This document shows positions 12,901 to 22,543 of a DNA stretch of 64,000 nucleotides, in pieces. The notes under the pieces were generated by a model, which saw only the letters and a list, made by a program, of their open reading frames with translations, did no database searches and was not told where the DNA came from. This DNA comes from Eopsaltria australis (taxonomy: Eukaryota > Chordata > Aves > Passeriformes > Petroicidae). The DNA lies in contig JAVTVJ010001185.1 of NCBI GenBank assembly GCA_034509425.1, positions 186,001-250,000 on the forward strand, read 5' to 3'. Made by a program: the position numbers and the translations under genes. Positions within the stretch are counted from its first letter, which is position 1, and each line of letters begins with the position of its first letter.

Positions 12901-15900
12901 AATGGGACAAAGGCTAATAGGGAGCCATAGCTGTGAAGTGCTGGCTGCCTAGGAATCCAATACCTGCACAGAATGCAGCCATCCTGTACAGTTTCAAAGC
13001 CTGCTTTGAATTTCAGAATGCTCCAATTATGCAGTTTGTGCCACTATCTTTGTTGCAGTAGCCTAAATGATAGCTAGAGGAACTGCAGAGTCACAAAGCT
13101 GATAAAGGGATCTGGATCATAACAATTTCTTGTCAGATATTTCTTGTCAGGCTCCTGTTGGCTTTGTGCTTTGTGACAGAAATTGTTAACCATTACTGAA
13201 GTTCCAAAATTCTGAAGGGCAGGAAAATAAGAATCATACTAAGCTTTAAACTTCTGCTAAAACCACCAAAAAAAACCCAGAAAAGCTGACCATTCTGATT
13301 AAAAGCTGAAAGCCCCTTATTCAGATTTCACTGACTGTAGGCATCAAGGATTGGTGAATACTACTGTTGTCACACTGTATTTCATACACGTGTTGTTAAT
13401 TGCACTGTTTATAATAACTTTGCACTTGCAAACAAGTTTCAACATGAATTAAGCAACTGTACCTATCCTCCCAAAAGCTTCAAGGGCTGTCTTCACAAGC
13501 TTTTCACCATCTTCCACAGAATCTGTGAGGAAAAAGTACAAATTTTCAAATAAAATTAACTGGATACATTGCACTTCCAGGATACTAACAACTAATTCCA
13601 AAAAGCTAAGTAAAATAAATTGTGTGCAGCCCCAGTGAAAACTAAATTCAAATCCAGCCATTATCTGCATGTGGCCTAAAGCAAATCCCACACAGTAAGT
13701 CTAAATGGCACAACATTCGTCATTGCAAGAAAAACACTAAGCAAAGCAAGCAAGAATCATCCATTCCCATTCTGCCTCTGAAAACTGCAGATGGACAGCT
13801 GCTTAATACTTCAATGTTAAAAAATCAGATAAAAGAGAAGGGTATTAGTAGACATTTTAATCTTTAATTAAAAGAAGCAATTAATGCACTTGCTTTTAGC
13901 ATCTGTCTCTCCACTCCACATGATACTACACCTTTTTCAATGCATATGTTATTGGTAAGCTGGTAGCAGTCTTTCACTGAGCAGCATCAACTTTTCATTT
14001 ATCATGTTCACTATTCCTACACATAAAGCATTATACTCATCTGGAAAAATAACATACCATAATTGGATACTGCTTTCCCTCCTTTTGCTCTGATTTCCTC
14101 GACAACTTTGTCAGCAGCTGAGGAGCTTTTGCCATATCCCTTAAAATCACCTCCAAGATCATTCACTATGGATGATAAAGAAATGAAATTTTTGTTGTTA
14201 ACACCCAGACTTCATGGTCTGTCCTTACCTCATTATCACACTGGAGGCTACAAAGAGTATTAATAAAGCCTGCTGTATCTGGATCTTACTGAAAATCACA
14301 GATGACAAGAGAAAACAGTAGGATACATAATTATTTTTTTTAAAGTAGTACAACATACATTATCCCTTTTTCTTTAAATAACATGGAAAACAGAACCTTT
14401 TAAACCCCCTCCACCATGTATTCAACTTTCTTGCCCTGCCCAGGCTACCTGTGTAATTGTGTTCAGAGATTACGATCTAAATTACACCCTAATCATAGGC
14501 AATTTATTCCAGTCTCTAACTATTGCATGAACCATAAGCAAGACCGGGAAGACACTGTTCCTATTTAACAGAGTAGCTAAACTGTTACCAGTCAACACGA
14601 CTACAGAAGAGATTCAGCCGTCTGAACAAAGTGACAAGTGCCTGCTCTGGAGCTTCAGATCCTGCTCCCATGGGACAAGAGGCCCACCTGACACACAGAG
14701 CTGTTTCAGGCTGGTCTCTGCACTGGGGCACGTGTCACTGATGGCAGCTGGAATGCACCATTGCCACACTCTGCTGCACTCCTGTATTTTCACATCCCGC
14801 AGCTTCACAGGATTACAGGGGGACAAAAACACTCCCAAAAAATACCATATAAACACTGTATTTGGACAAAGAACTTAAAAAATTGTAAGAAGTTGTTTAA
14901 ATGGGTTCAAAATGGAATTGTAAGAAAGCCAGAATAGACTGAATTTACATGCAACACTGGTATTTTACTAAACAGTCTTTTGCTATGGTGAATTCCAGCT
15001 TTCTGCCTTCTAACCTCAAGAAGCCAGGCACAGGGAAATCCACAAAATATGCAAGATATTCTTGCTGGTCTTGATTAAAAACAGCAATGGCAAGTCTGTT
15101 GTACCATCACAAAATGAAACAGACCCATTTTGTGCATTTTTTTAACTCTCCATGTAAACAGGAACATCACAAAATCACTCTGTATTATCCAGATCAAGAA
15201 GTCTCATCTGGAATCCTATATTTAGCTTTCTGTGCAGCACTTCAAAAGAAATGCAGAAATACTGCAGAAAATTTATGAGTAAATAAAAATGCCAAAGTCC
15301 AGAAGAAGTAAGCATCAAAAGGGGAGGGACATGACATGTCAATAAAAACAGAAGAAACAACCAACCATCAACAAACCAAACAAAACCCAAAAAATGCCCA
15401 GCCTGAAGCAGGAAGGACAAGTACCTTAGCAGACTGATGTAAAAAAGGAAGGAGACAAAACCTCCAAGCTAATAGATCAATATCTAACAATCCAAACACA
15501 CAGTCAACGCAATTCAAGTGAGGCATTAAAGAAAATTTCTAAGTGTAGTGAAGTGTTAGGATAGGCAACACAGGCAGTGTCAGTCTGCAACATCCATGAT
15601 AATAAAAGAAAGCAAGTCAGGAACACCTGGGAACCAAGAGTGAATTATCTGGGTGGTAAACATATACAAACCATTCAGTCTTGTTAAGACCTTACAACTC
15701 TACTACAGGCAAGCTATATATGTTTATCCTGCACTTCAATAATAATTTGCTGACAAAAACTTAATTAATTATTTGGTAAAATTTTCAGTGGCAAAGCACC
15801 TTAGGCTGAACAAAGGCACTAATGGAGTTGAATCAAAAATGAGTATGTAAGAAAGAATTGAGCTATTCCAGACTTTGAAAACAGTAACTCCATGAGTGTA

Positions 15901-18900
15901 ATAGAGCAATAAAAAAAGAACTCTGAGAATAAAATGGACAAATAACATTATTTTAAGCCCAAGTTTTTACATCATGCAATTTTCAGTTAAAAACATGCAG
16001 TCAAAAAGAGCCAAAGGACTGTAGTGGTTGTGGCAGAGCATAGTTATAGTCTGAACCTTAGAGAAGAACTCCTCTAAGGCTATGAGTGTGTCATTAGCAG
16101 AGCAGCAGAAGCAAATCAGAAGGGTGAAACAGTTGGTGCAGGGGACCTGACATCTACACTACAAGTTTTGTAAAAAATAAGCCTGCTGATTTCTTGCAGT
16201 ATTCTGGTGTCACAAACCAAACACAAATGAACAGTGTAGATGTGCTGACAGATTGCATCTTCCGGTTTCCTTTTTTAAAGGACTCATGCAATTCAATACC
16301 ATTTCACTATGCAAACAAAAATACAAATAAAATACATATCAGGAGAGATGCTTCAAAAGCATGACTCTTAACTAAACTAAAACAGCAACACAAGAGCCCT
16401 CAGATGGACCAGAAGAAACAGTAGGTCTGGACGTAACACAGGATGCAAGACAAAAGCAAACCAATCCCTTCTTCCTGCTTTCAATTTTTCCTGATGAGAG
16501 GCATAGAAGAGATAAAGAATGACAAAAAACGGTGGTAGCAGGCAGCCTTTGGGTGATGAGAACAGGGAGTTTTCCACCTAGGTTGCTCTTGTCAATCTAA
16601 CCACACGAACAGCAACTCACTCAACAGAGATGCAGGACTGAACAAAGGTGTCATGTTGAGGCCCACTGTTATTATTCCAACTGCTCAAAATATTCCTCCA
16701 GAGTATTTGATCACCATTCTTACAACACACCTTTATTTCTGTAAGTTATGAAAGGGAACTTGTTTTAAAGAGACAAGGCATGAGGCCCATATCTGCTTGA
16801 GTTTTAAAAAACTAAATGTTTATACACATAACTTCTCAACTCTTTGAAGTAAGAATCATAGGAGAACTAGAGAAAAAAATACAGGCATGTAAAGGTAATA
16901 CTGCAAGACAAGTTGAAGTGTGGTGAAGCTCCCAAAAGGAAACAAGAAGTTGCCCTTACAGTCAATTCTTAACTTACTGTTTAGTTATTACACAATAAGG
17001 CCAAGAGATAAAGGAGCATTATCTGTGGTTAGGCAACAGAATACATTTTCTTTCAGATCATTCTGGAAAGTCATACCACCACTAGCTCCAGAGAGTCAAT
17101 ACAAAATATTTGGGCTTCAATTTTTGCTAAATAAAAACTCAATGTGAATTACTCACGTTCACAGCAAATACAGCAAGGATCAAAGATGGCAAATAAGAGG
17201 AAAAAAAGAAGGAAAAACAACCTAGATTTTTTTAAAATTGTCTACACACATACTCATTTTTAATCAATGAAGTAAAACCAAACCATTTTAAAGAAATTTT
17301 GTAAACTGAGATTGAGATTTTCATTAGAACACTACAAAAACAAGTGAGCAAGTTCTTGTCCATAATCTCTTTAAACATTTAATCTTGAATTCATCAACAA
17401 TACCTGTACAAATCCATTCATAAGGAGCAAAATCATAAAATCACAGAATCGTTTAATTTGGAAACATCTTGTAAGGTCAAGTCCAACCATTAACCTAACA
17501 CTGCTAAGTCCAAGAGTAAACCATGCCCCTAAGTGCCACATCTACAAATCTTTTTAATACCTCCAGGGCTGGTCACTCAACCACTTCCCTGCCCTGCTCC
17601 AGTGCCTAACAACCTTTTCAGTGAATAAATTTTTCCTAAGACCCAATCTAAAAACGGCAATGCCAACTGCTGCTGAGTACCTAAAATACAACTTAACCTT
17701 CAGGATTGCCTTGTGATACAGCATTTTTCACAACTAAATACATCCTGCTAAGGTTCACCCAAGGAACTACAAAACCCCCAGAAATCCTTAACTGACAGCT
17801 ATTTGGCACTGACTCCGAGACCAGACAGCTCTTCTGTCCCATGAGCTGTGAAAAGAAACAATGCTATTAAGTTGTTGTATTTCAGGAACATCTTTCTTGG
17901 GAGAAGGCACTGTAACACAACATATTCACATATTCAAATTATCATATTGGAAGCTTCAGAGTAGTATTTACCTAAGACAACACATTCTGTGGCCACAGAT
18001 TGCACTAAAGACTTGTATGCATCGATGAAAGTTAAATCTAGAAAATTATCTGACTCAAATTGGCTTTCCGACAAAGGTAGCCCTTGGACAAACCTGGGCA
18101 ACTTGTTTCATCAAAAAATGAAGCTTAGAGGCAAAATTAAACAGCAAAAGATAAGACAGAAAACCATTAAATAACAAAGGTTACTGGCATGGACTGTCAA
18201 ATGCAAGCTATGTGAAAAGACAAAGGTTACTGTCTAGCTCAAGTTAGTTACGATAAAACTTACCAACTACTGAAGCTCCTCTTTCAGCAAAAGCCAGAGC
18301 ATATGCTCTGCCCAAACCTAGTTTCAAAAAAGAGAAAAGTTAAAAACAAGAGTGAATTTGTTTCCTGGATCACAATCTAGACAAAAGCTACACAAAAATT
18401 AATTGCGTCAAGAAAAATGCACCAACTCAACACAAACACTTTGCAAGTTCAAAGCACAAAATATAAAAGTAAACAAATAGATAAATAGTAAACAAAACTT
18501 ACAGCCAAGAGAAAAAAAACCCAAACAAACCATGCTTACTCTTTGTTATTGGATTCAACAGAAGCATCTGGGAAAGCTGTATGCTGCTGAATTTGTGCTT
18601 GTGATAGAAAAATACATTTGAAAGGAAGAACATTTAATGTCCTAATGTAACACTGAAGAAGGAGGGGATGTTTCAAGTTAATTAATTACGCTCTAAGTGA
18701 ATAAGATACTTTCCTAGTTAAAGTTAAGATTTGAAAAAGGCACTCAACAAAATTTAACCATGACTCTTTGAAGATGTATTGACAAAATCATTTGGATACA
18801 CAGGAATGCCTGATACCTCACTTAACCAGACACATAGTTTCCCTATAGTAAGAGAAGACTGTCATTTCTGCATCACATACAAAACCAAGGGTCTTAAACC

Positions 18901-21213
18901 TTCACTCTGGATTAGATTCTAGTTGTGTTTGACATTCATTACAATAAATGATTTTCAGATATATTATCCACTGTAGTAAAGTTGTTGGGATCCATGGCAC
19001 TGATCTTTTTTTTATTAATTTCAAAAGAAAAGGAGACTCAACGGATCAAAAGATGATCAGTCAGAAAAAAGTTTCTCAGAGTGCAAATAGTATCTCTTAG
19101 CACCACACCAGGACATTCAAAGCCAATTCTCAAAAAAACAATGGGGACAAAAATAAGATCCGTATCGTATAGATTGTTTTGAAGCACACTAATCTCACAG
19201 CAGCAAATTGAAAATTTCCTTAAGACTCCCTTATGCCACTGCAACAGAGCGTATCACATCTGAGGTGCATATTCATTCACTGTTCTTGTAACCCAAGTCC
19301 AAGAAAACCATTTTTTGTTCTGTTTTGAAAAGCCACTCAACTGAGAAGTGCACAAAACTCAGACTGTATTATATGTGCTGGCCTTCTCAACTGCTAAGCA
19401 AGGACTGAATGCTTGAGAATCAAAACTAAACTTAAAAGAACCAAGATAGGTTGCATAAACAATGTCCAACCCAGGAATTCACAAAGGATCTGCTCAAAGT
19501 GAAAAGAAAGACTTTTTAGGTATGTATCTGAAAACAGGTATCACTTTAACACAAATTAGTGATACAGATGTCTAAATAAATTCCCAACTCTGATCTGTTC
19601 ACCAGCATCTAAGAAATGGATGCTGAAAAACAGTGCCATTTTTAATACAGTCTAACTGCAGTGCTGTAAACTAAATAAAAGCAAAATGAGAACATATAAC
19701 AGGACCTTCTTTAATCCTGGCTTAAATTTAAGCAACTCTAACTAAAAAGCTGTTGTGAAATAAAACATACAAGTGGAATTTTCTCTATTAACAAACCACT
19801 TTCAAGCAGTCTAACCCTAGGAGTACAAGGGTCACTGTACACATAACACACAACTTCTAATCAGTGCAATACTTTTTAGAAACTTTGGTACTGCCACAGT
19901 GACCTTGTTTTGCTATTATGCAAGGTCTTAACCTGTTCTTCAGTGAAACTTTCTATCTAGGGAAAAGTCCACAAATATAGACCTGGTTAAAACAGAAAAG
20001 CACTATTAAAAAACCTGGTCTCAATTATTATCAGATTGGTCACCTTCAGGTGATGTACATGGACTGTTCAGTGCTTTCCAAAATATCTTCTTCATAAGAC
20101 ATCACTTAATCTAGGGCTACAAAATTACTCCTCTGGCTGTGTGCAGCACCTCAAAATGCGAGCTAAACTCCACTGTGGGGAGGGCAGAACCTTCTCAGAG
20201 TATGGCCAAACAAGTTCCCTAAAGAGCTCATCATGAATACAAACTTTGCCTCTCACTCATACACACTGACAGCTCGTATTTTTGCTTAACCATCACAGTA
20301 GGCAAAGGTGAAAGCATGGATGCCGAGAAAGAAAAGTAAAAAATGGGAAAATGGGGAAGAAACAAACAACAACCAAAAAAAAAAAAAAAAAAAACAAACA
20401 ACAAAAAAAAAAACCCAAACAAACAAAAAAAAACCCCACAACCAACCAATCCCACGCCATAACAACAAATACAAAAACATTTCCTGGCAAAACTAAGTAT
20501 TCCACTGCGGACCGCGCTCCCTGGGGAATTCAAGCCTGCAGACCACCAACAGCGCAGGCCAGCGCTACTGCTGACAGCGGGCTCTCCCCCTGCCTGCAGG
20601 CCGGCTCCCGGGCACGGTAGGCAGCAGCAGGTGGGCGGCTGCTCCCGGCAGCACCGATAGCACATGTGAAAGCCCTGCTGCAGCAGCACCGTGCCAAACC
20701 ACACGGGTCACACGCCTCTCACACTAGGTCCAAGGCACAACTGGAAGGAATTAGGATACCAGGACAGCGCTTGGAGGACATGCATCGCTGAGCGGGGCGC
20801 AGGGGCGCTGCTCCCGTGTGTGTTTAAACAGCAGAAATCGCCCACGTTCGGAGGGGCTACCAGCGTGGGCAGTGCCGGGCCGGGCTCGGACGGCATCAGC
20901 TCCCGAGGGCAGCGGGAGGCACGGCCGTGACCCCTGCACAGCCTTGGCACGGCCTGGCAGCGCCTCCCCCGCAGCCCCGCTTCTCTCCTCTGCGGAAACA
21001 GCCCGCTTCGCCCCCCAAAGACGGGCCGGCCGCGCCCAGGGCACCTGCCAGGCCCGCGGGCAGCGGCGGCTGCGCGGAACCCGCACCGCCAAGGCTCTCC
21101 CCGAGCAGCTCCTCCGCCTCCCGCGGGTGCGGAACCCCCGGCCGGCGCTCACCTCCTCCGCCGCCGGTCACCAGCACCACCCGCCCGTCGAATCTCAGCC
21201 CTGCCGCCGCCAT
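3848..21213 (-). CDS. HSD17B4: HSD17B4, peroxisomal multifunctional enzyme type 2 (5' part, 11 exons, partial)
   Basis: D-bifunctional protein performs the hydration and (3R)-hydroxyacyl-CoA dehydrogenation steps of peroxisomal beta-oxidation of very-long-chain, branched and bile-acid intermediates, and also has 17beta-estradiol dehydrogenase activity. The CDS joins, in transcript order, 21213-21153, 18317-18264, 14165-14058, 13522-13463, 12679-12658, 12552-12506, 11753-11669, 8882-8695, 6280-6189, 5593-5569 and 3976-3848. All introns are GT-AG and the phases agree at every junction, giving residues 1-290. Visible SDR hallmarks are TGGGGGLG (16-23), acidic D41 after beta-2, NNAG (99-102), S152, and Y165-SAA-K169. 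The numbering is one higher than in the human protein. The hydratase-2 and SCP2-like/PTS1 parts are missing because the gene runs off the left edge; I searched 1-3437 on the minus strand and found no exon 12. The ATG was chosen because the resulting N-terminus aligns with the family after a divergent four-residue start. Confidence 0.95.
3977..5568 (-). other. HSD17B4: HSD17B4 intron 10
   Basis: AT-rich intron of 1592 bp. A short tandem run based on ACGAAAA sits near 5170-5185. Nothing else recognised. Confidence 0.8.
5569..5593 (-). CDS. HSD17B4: HSD17B4 exon 10 (25-nt microexon)
   Basis: A long polypyrimidine acceptor ending TTGGCAG and a GTAAGT donor enclose 25 bases reading VGAGWIGK plus one base. 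This supplies the last strand of the Rossmann core. Skipping it would shift the frame. The strong splice sites and exact protein continuity with exons 9 and 11 make it secure despite its size. Confidence 0.92.
5594..6188 (-). other. HSD17B4: HSD17B4 intron 9
   Basis: 595 bp of unremarkable intronic sequence. The purine-rich stretch on the plus strand at 6134-6185 is a pyrimidine stretch on the gene strand just after the exon 9 donor. Confidence 0.8.
6189..6280 (-). CDS. HSD17B4: HSD17B4 exon 9
   Basis: 92-bp exon, acceptor TGCTCTAG, donor GTAATT. It completes D209 and then encodes [20 protein letters not shown] followed by [10 protein letters not shown], ending exactly on a codon (phase 0). 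[17 protein letters not shown] is a family signature of the MFE-2 dehydrogenase domain. Confidence 0.95.
6281..8694 (-). other. HSD17B4: HSD17B4 intron 8
   Basis: 2414 bp, AT-rich. I recognise no repeat family, RNA gene or cryptic exon here. Confidence 0.8.
8695..8882 (-). CDS. HSD17B4: HSD17B4 exon 8, catalytic exon
   Basis: 188-bp exon, acceptor CCCCTAAG, donor GTGAAT. It begins [20 protein letters not shown] and carries the catalytic serine (S152) and the YxxxK pair (Y165, K169). It continues through [14 protein letters not shown] and [14 protein letters not shown] to TQTVMPQ. The segment after beta-6 (IAPTAGSR) closes over the nicotinamide. It is the longest and best conserved exon here. 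Confidence 0.97.
8883..11668 (-). other. HSD17B4: HSD17B4 intron 7
   Basis: 2786 bp, of which 9563-10655 is a solo LTR and the flanks are ordinary intron. The LTR accounts for all of the longer open frames and for the GC-rich patch in this intron. Confidence 0.8.
9563..10655 (-). mobile_element. Solo ERV LTR, avian ERVL-like, sense to HSD17B4
   Basis: Read on the minus strand it starts TGTGTTGGTTTTGCGTAGCC and ends ACCAGACA, so it has TG...CA ends. The interior has the avian LTR character of repeated 'GGAG...CCATGG...GAGCAG' blocks (9900-10400). Flanks AATCC (9558-9562) and AAGCC (10656-10660) look like a 5-bp target duplication with one mismatch, as expected for ERVL. There is no gag/pol, so it is a solo LTR. 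I see no intact sense AATAAA; the position where I expect one reads AACAAA. The family name is from memory. Confidence 0.75.
11669..11753 (-). CDS. HSD17B4: HSD17B4 exon 7
   Basis: 85-bp exon, acceptor TTCCTAG, donor GTAAAA (weak at +4 to +6). It encodes [20 protein letters not shown] followed by MKNQKFG and two bases of R146. It corresponds to helix alpha-E, the dimer-interface helix of the SDR fold. Confidence 0.94.
11754..12657 (-). other. HSD17B4: HSD17B4 introns 5 and 6
   Basis: Intron 6 is 11754-12505 (752 bp) and intron 5 is 12553-12657 (105 bp); exon 6 lies between them. The 105-bp intron is close to the lower size seen in birds. No repeats recognised. Confidence 0.8.
12506..12552 (-). 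CDS. HSD17B4: HSD17B4 exon 6
   Basis: 47-bp exon, acceptor CATTTTAG, donor GTGAGT. It completes G102 and then encodes [15 protein letters not shown] plus one base of D118. The sequence matches the loop after NNAG in vertebrate HSD17B4. Exons 5 and 6 together total 69 nt, so skipping both would keep the frame but delete the NNAG motif. Confidence 0.93.
12658..12679 (-). CDS. HSD17B4: HSD17B4 exon 5 (22-nt microexon)
   Basis: Acceptor TTTCAG and donor GTGAGT enclose only 22 bases. They encode (D)IVINNA and two bases of the following Gly, so this microexon carries nearly the whole NNAG motif that stabilises the SDR beta-sheet and active site. Reading frame is continuous with exon 4 (phase 1) and exon 6 (phase 2). 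The next intron is only 105 bp. Confidence 0.9.
12680..13462 (-). other. HSD17B4: HSD17B4 intron 4
   Basis: 783-bp intron. It contains an imperfect inverted repeat (13121-13135 with 13174-13187) and, inside it, a short tandem copy of ATTTCTTGTCAG. Otherwise nothing recognised. Confidence 0.8.
13463..13522 (-). CDS. HSD17B4: HSD17B4 exon 4
   Basis: 60-bp exon, acceptor CCTCACAG, donor GTACAG. It reads [19 protein letters not shown] after the split D75, leading into beta-4. This is the amphipathic helix between the NAD half-site and the NNAG motif. Phase 1 at both ends. Confidence 0.93.
13523..14057 (-). other. HSD17B4: HSD17B4 intron 3
   Basis: 535-bp AT-rich intron without recognised features. 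Confidence 0.8.
14058..14165 (-). CDS. HSD17B4: HSD17B4 exon 3
   Basis: 108-bp exon, acceptor CATAG, donor GTATGT. It encodes residues 39-74, starting [20 protein letters not shown] and ending GGKAVSNY, plus the first base of the codon for D75. D41 directly after beta-2 is the acidic residue expected in an NAD(H)-preferring SDR. The lysine- and serine-rich loop is typical of the peroxisomal MFE-2 dehydrogenase domain. Confidence 0.94.
14166..18263 (-). other. HSD17B4: HSD17B4 intron 2
   Basis: 4098 bp, the longest complete intron of HSD17B4 here. It holds a CR1 fragment at about 17431-17660. The rest is AT-rich intron in which I see nothing else. Confidence 0.8.
17431..17660 (-). mobile_element. 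CR1 LINE 3' fragment
   Basis: The plus strand reads the reverse complement of a CR1 3' end: AATCACAGAATC, AAGGTCAAGTCCAACCATTA, CTAAGTGCCACATCTACAAA, AATACCTCCAGGG, CAGTGAATAAATTTTTCCTA. It is therefore CR1 in the minus (gene-sense) orientation, truncated and more diverged than the copy at 3.4-3.8 kb. Confidence 0.85.
18264..18317 (-). CDS. HSD17B4: HSD17B4 exon 2
   Basis: 54-bp exon between an AG acceptor and a GTAAGT donor. It completes the split glycine codon and then reads [17 protein letters not shown], which is the helix after the Rossmann glycine loop and most of beta-2. Phase 1 on both sides. This piece is too short to stand out as an ORF and was found from the expected protein continuity. 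Confidence 0.93.
18318..21152 (-). other. HSD17B4: HSD17B4 intron 1
   Basis: 2835 bp. The exon 1-proximal 0.6 kb (from about 20500) is CpG-rich. Next to it, 20367-20437 is a very A-rich simple sequence on the plus strand (including a run of 20 A). The distal part is AT-rich intron with no recognised repeats. Confidence 0.8.
20367..20437 (+). repeat. A-rich low-complexity tract
   Basis: Pure A run at 20375-20394 followed by (A)nC-type sequence up to 20437. It may be the remnant tail of a retroposed element, but I cannot identify a body upstream of it. The long poly-Lys and poly-Phe reading frames here are artefacts of this tract. Confidence 0.8.
21153..21213 (-). CDS. HSD17B4: HSD17B4 exon 1 (coding part)
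   Basis: ATG at 21211-21213 opens [20 protein letters not shown] plus the first base of the next codon; the donor is GTGAGC. It encodes beta-1 and the start of the NAD-binding glycine loop. [12 protein letters not shown] is nearly invariant in vertebrate HSD17B4, while the leading MAAAG differs from the mammalian start. The exon sits inside the CpG island and its codons are G/C-rich, unlike the later exons. Confidence 0.93.
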
Positions 21214-21377
21214 CGCTCCGCTCCGCGCTGCCGGCCCGGCCCCGCTGCGCCGCCCGGCCCCGCTGCCCGTGCCCGGCCCGGCCCGGCCCGGCCCTGCCCC
21301 GGCCTCGGCCCCGGCCCTGGCCCTGCCCCTGCCCGCCCGCGGGAGGGGCTACACGGGGCGGGGAAACGCGCCCGCGG

Positions 21378-21389
21378 TGCGCATGCGCC
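21378..21389. promoter_or_regulatory. NRF1-type motif in HSD17B4 promoter
   Basis: TGCGCATGCGCC on the plus strand matches the palindromic NRF1 consensus (YGCGCAYGCGCR) except at the last base. It lies 165-176 bp upstream of the HSD17B4 ATG. NRF1 sites of this kind usually sit within about 100 bp of CpG-island transcription starts. Confidence 0.65.
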
Positions 21390-21398
21390 AGCACCACC

Positions 21399-21417
21399 GC
21401 CCGCTGGGAAATGTAGT
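21399..21417 (-). promoter_or_regulatory. ZNF143-type motif in HSD17B4 promoter
   Basis: The minus strand reads ACTACATTTCCCAGCGGGC. It closely resembles the ZNF143/SBS element whose core is ACTACAATTCCCAGAATGC. It lies 10 bp from the NRF1-type motif, in the gene-sense orientation. The core ACTACA...TCCCAG is intact and the 3' bases differ. Confidence 0.6.
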
Positions 21418-21419
21418 GT

Positions 21420-22170
21420 GCCATGGGAAGGGAAGGGAAGGGGAACGGGAAGGGAAGGGAAAGGAAGAGAAAAGGAAGAGGAAGAGGAGCAGAAAATGAC
21501 AGGGAAGATTTGTGCTAATGTCTTTGCAAACAATTCGATGGATGACAGTATGAGTGTTAATGTTTTTGAAGAGGGTCTTAATGTCTGTGCTAAGTTCAAG
21601 CAGCAGGTTTGCTACAGAGCCCAGACAGCTTCACTCCTGAAACAGACAAGTGGGTCTGCACAAGCCTGGGCTTCTGAACTGGGGGGCAAAATGCCAGGTT
21701 TAAGGGGGGAGAGGTGATAGGCAATTCGGGAATGCTGTACCTTGCTAGTACCTCAGCCGATGGGCAAAGGAAGAGGGCAACATGCAGTCGGGAGTTTAGG
21801 ATAAAAGGAGGGTGCGTCCCCCAAAACCTCCAGACATAAAACCCCACGAGCCTGTGCCCCAGTGGACTCTCTCCCTTTGTTCTAATAATGTTGCAGGACT
21901 CCAGTGTCTCCTTTATAGACACTGGCTTTTCATAGCTTGATTTTCCATACAAAAGGAAGGGATAGGGAGAGGAGAGGAGAGGAGAGGAGAGGAGAGGAGA
22001 GGAGAGGTTGGGAAGAATAAGGGCAAAGAAAGGATGGGAAGGGGTGGGGAACAGAGGGAAGTGAAGGAGATAGGGAAGATAAGGGGAGAGGAAGGGATGA
22101 GAAGGGGAAAGGAAGGGATGCGAAGGCGAGGGTGGAGGAAGGGAGGGAAGAGCAAAGGAAGGAGTGGAAG
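21420..22170 (+). repeat. Purine-rich simple-sequence region
   Basis: The plus strand is strongly purine-biased at both ends: GGGAA/GGGAAG units at 21423-21485, and (GGAGA)n at about 21965-22008 followed by irregular A/G sequence to about 22170. The middle, 21500-21950, is mixed sequence. Long minus-strand Ser/Pro/Leu reading frames across it come from this composition and have no family resemblance. Confidence 0.85.
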
Positions 22171-22543
22171 AGAAAGGGTAACAAGAGATGCAGAGGGCAA
22201 GGAGGGCCTCAGGATGGAAGCAGTAATGCCCAGGATCAGCCCTGCCCGACCCTGCTTTCCCAGGCTGGCTGTGGAAGATGGGAAGGAGCAGGCTGGCCTG
22301 TCGGGCATATCCGCATGTCCTACGAGGCCATTGCCAGGCTGGATTGCGAGATGAGGCTGCCCTGGCGTAAGGCATCATGCCTCTGTTTAAAGTTAATCCA
22401 CAGTTATTTCTTTTATATTAATCTTACAGTTTGTGGTGTGCAATTTTTTTCTTCCCGTATTTGCTATTTCCCAATGCAGAACACTGCTTTCAGGCCTGGT
22501 TGTGGGAACTCCCTATGTCGAAGTGAAGTGCAACACAGCGCCA

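Larger units (their letters stand above)
20500..21420. promoter_or_regulatory. CpG island at the HSD17B4 5' end
   Basis: GC content and CpG density jump sharply compared with flanking AT-rich DNA, with many GGGCGG/CCGCCC boxes and CCCGGCC repeats around 21230-21300. It covers exon 1, the start of intron 1 and the presumed transcription start. CpG-island promoters are normal for broadly expressed metabolic genes such as HSD17B4. No TATA box is visible upstream of the ATG. Confidence 0.85.

Noticed and set aside
20818..21717. 299-residue open frame on the plus strand over the HSD17B4 promoter
   Set aside because: Pro/Ala/Arg/Gly-rich translation of a CpG island and GGGAA repeats. It resembles no protein and overlaps HSD17B4 exon 1 antisense.
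21596..22378. 260-residue and overlapping Ser/Pro/Leu-rich frames on the minus strand
   Set aside because: Produced by the purine/pyrimidine-asymmetric simple sequence; no domain, and stop-free only because of composition.
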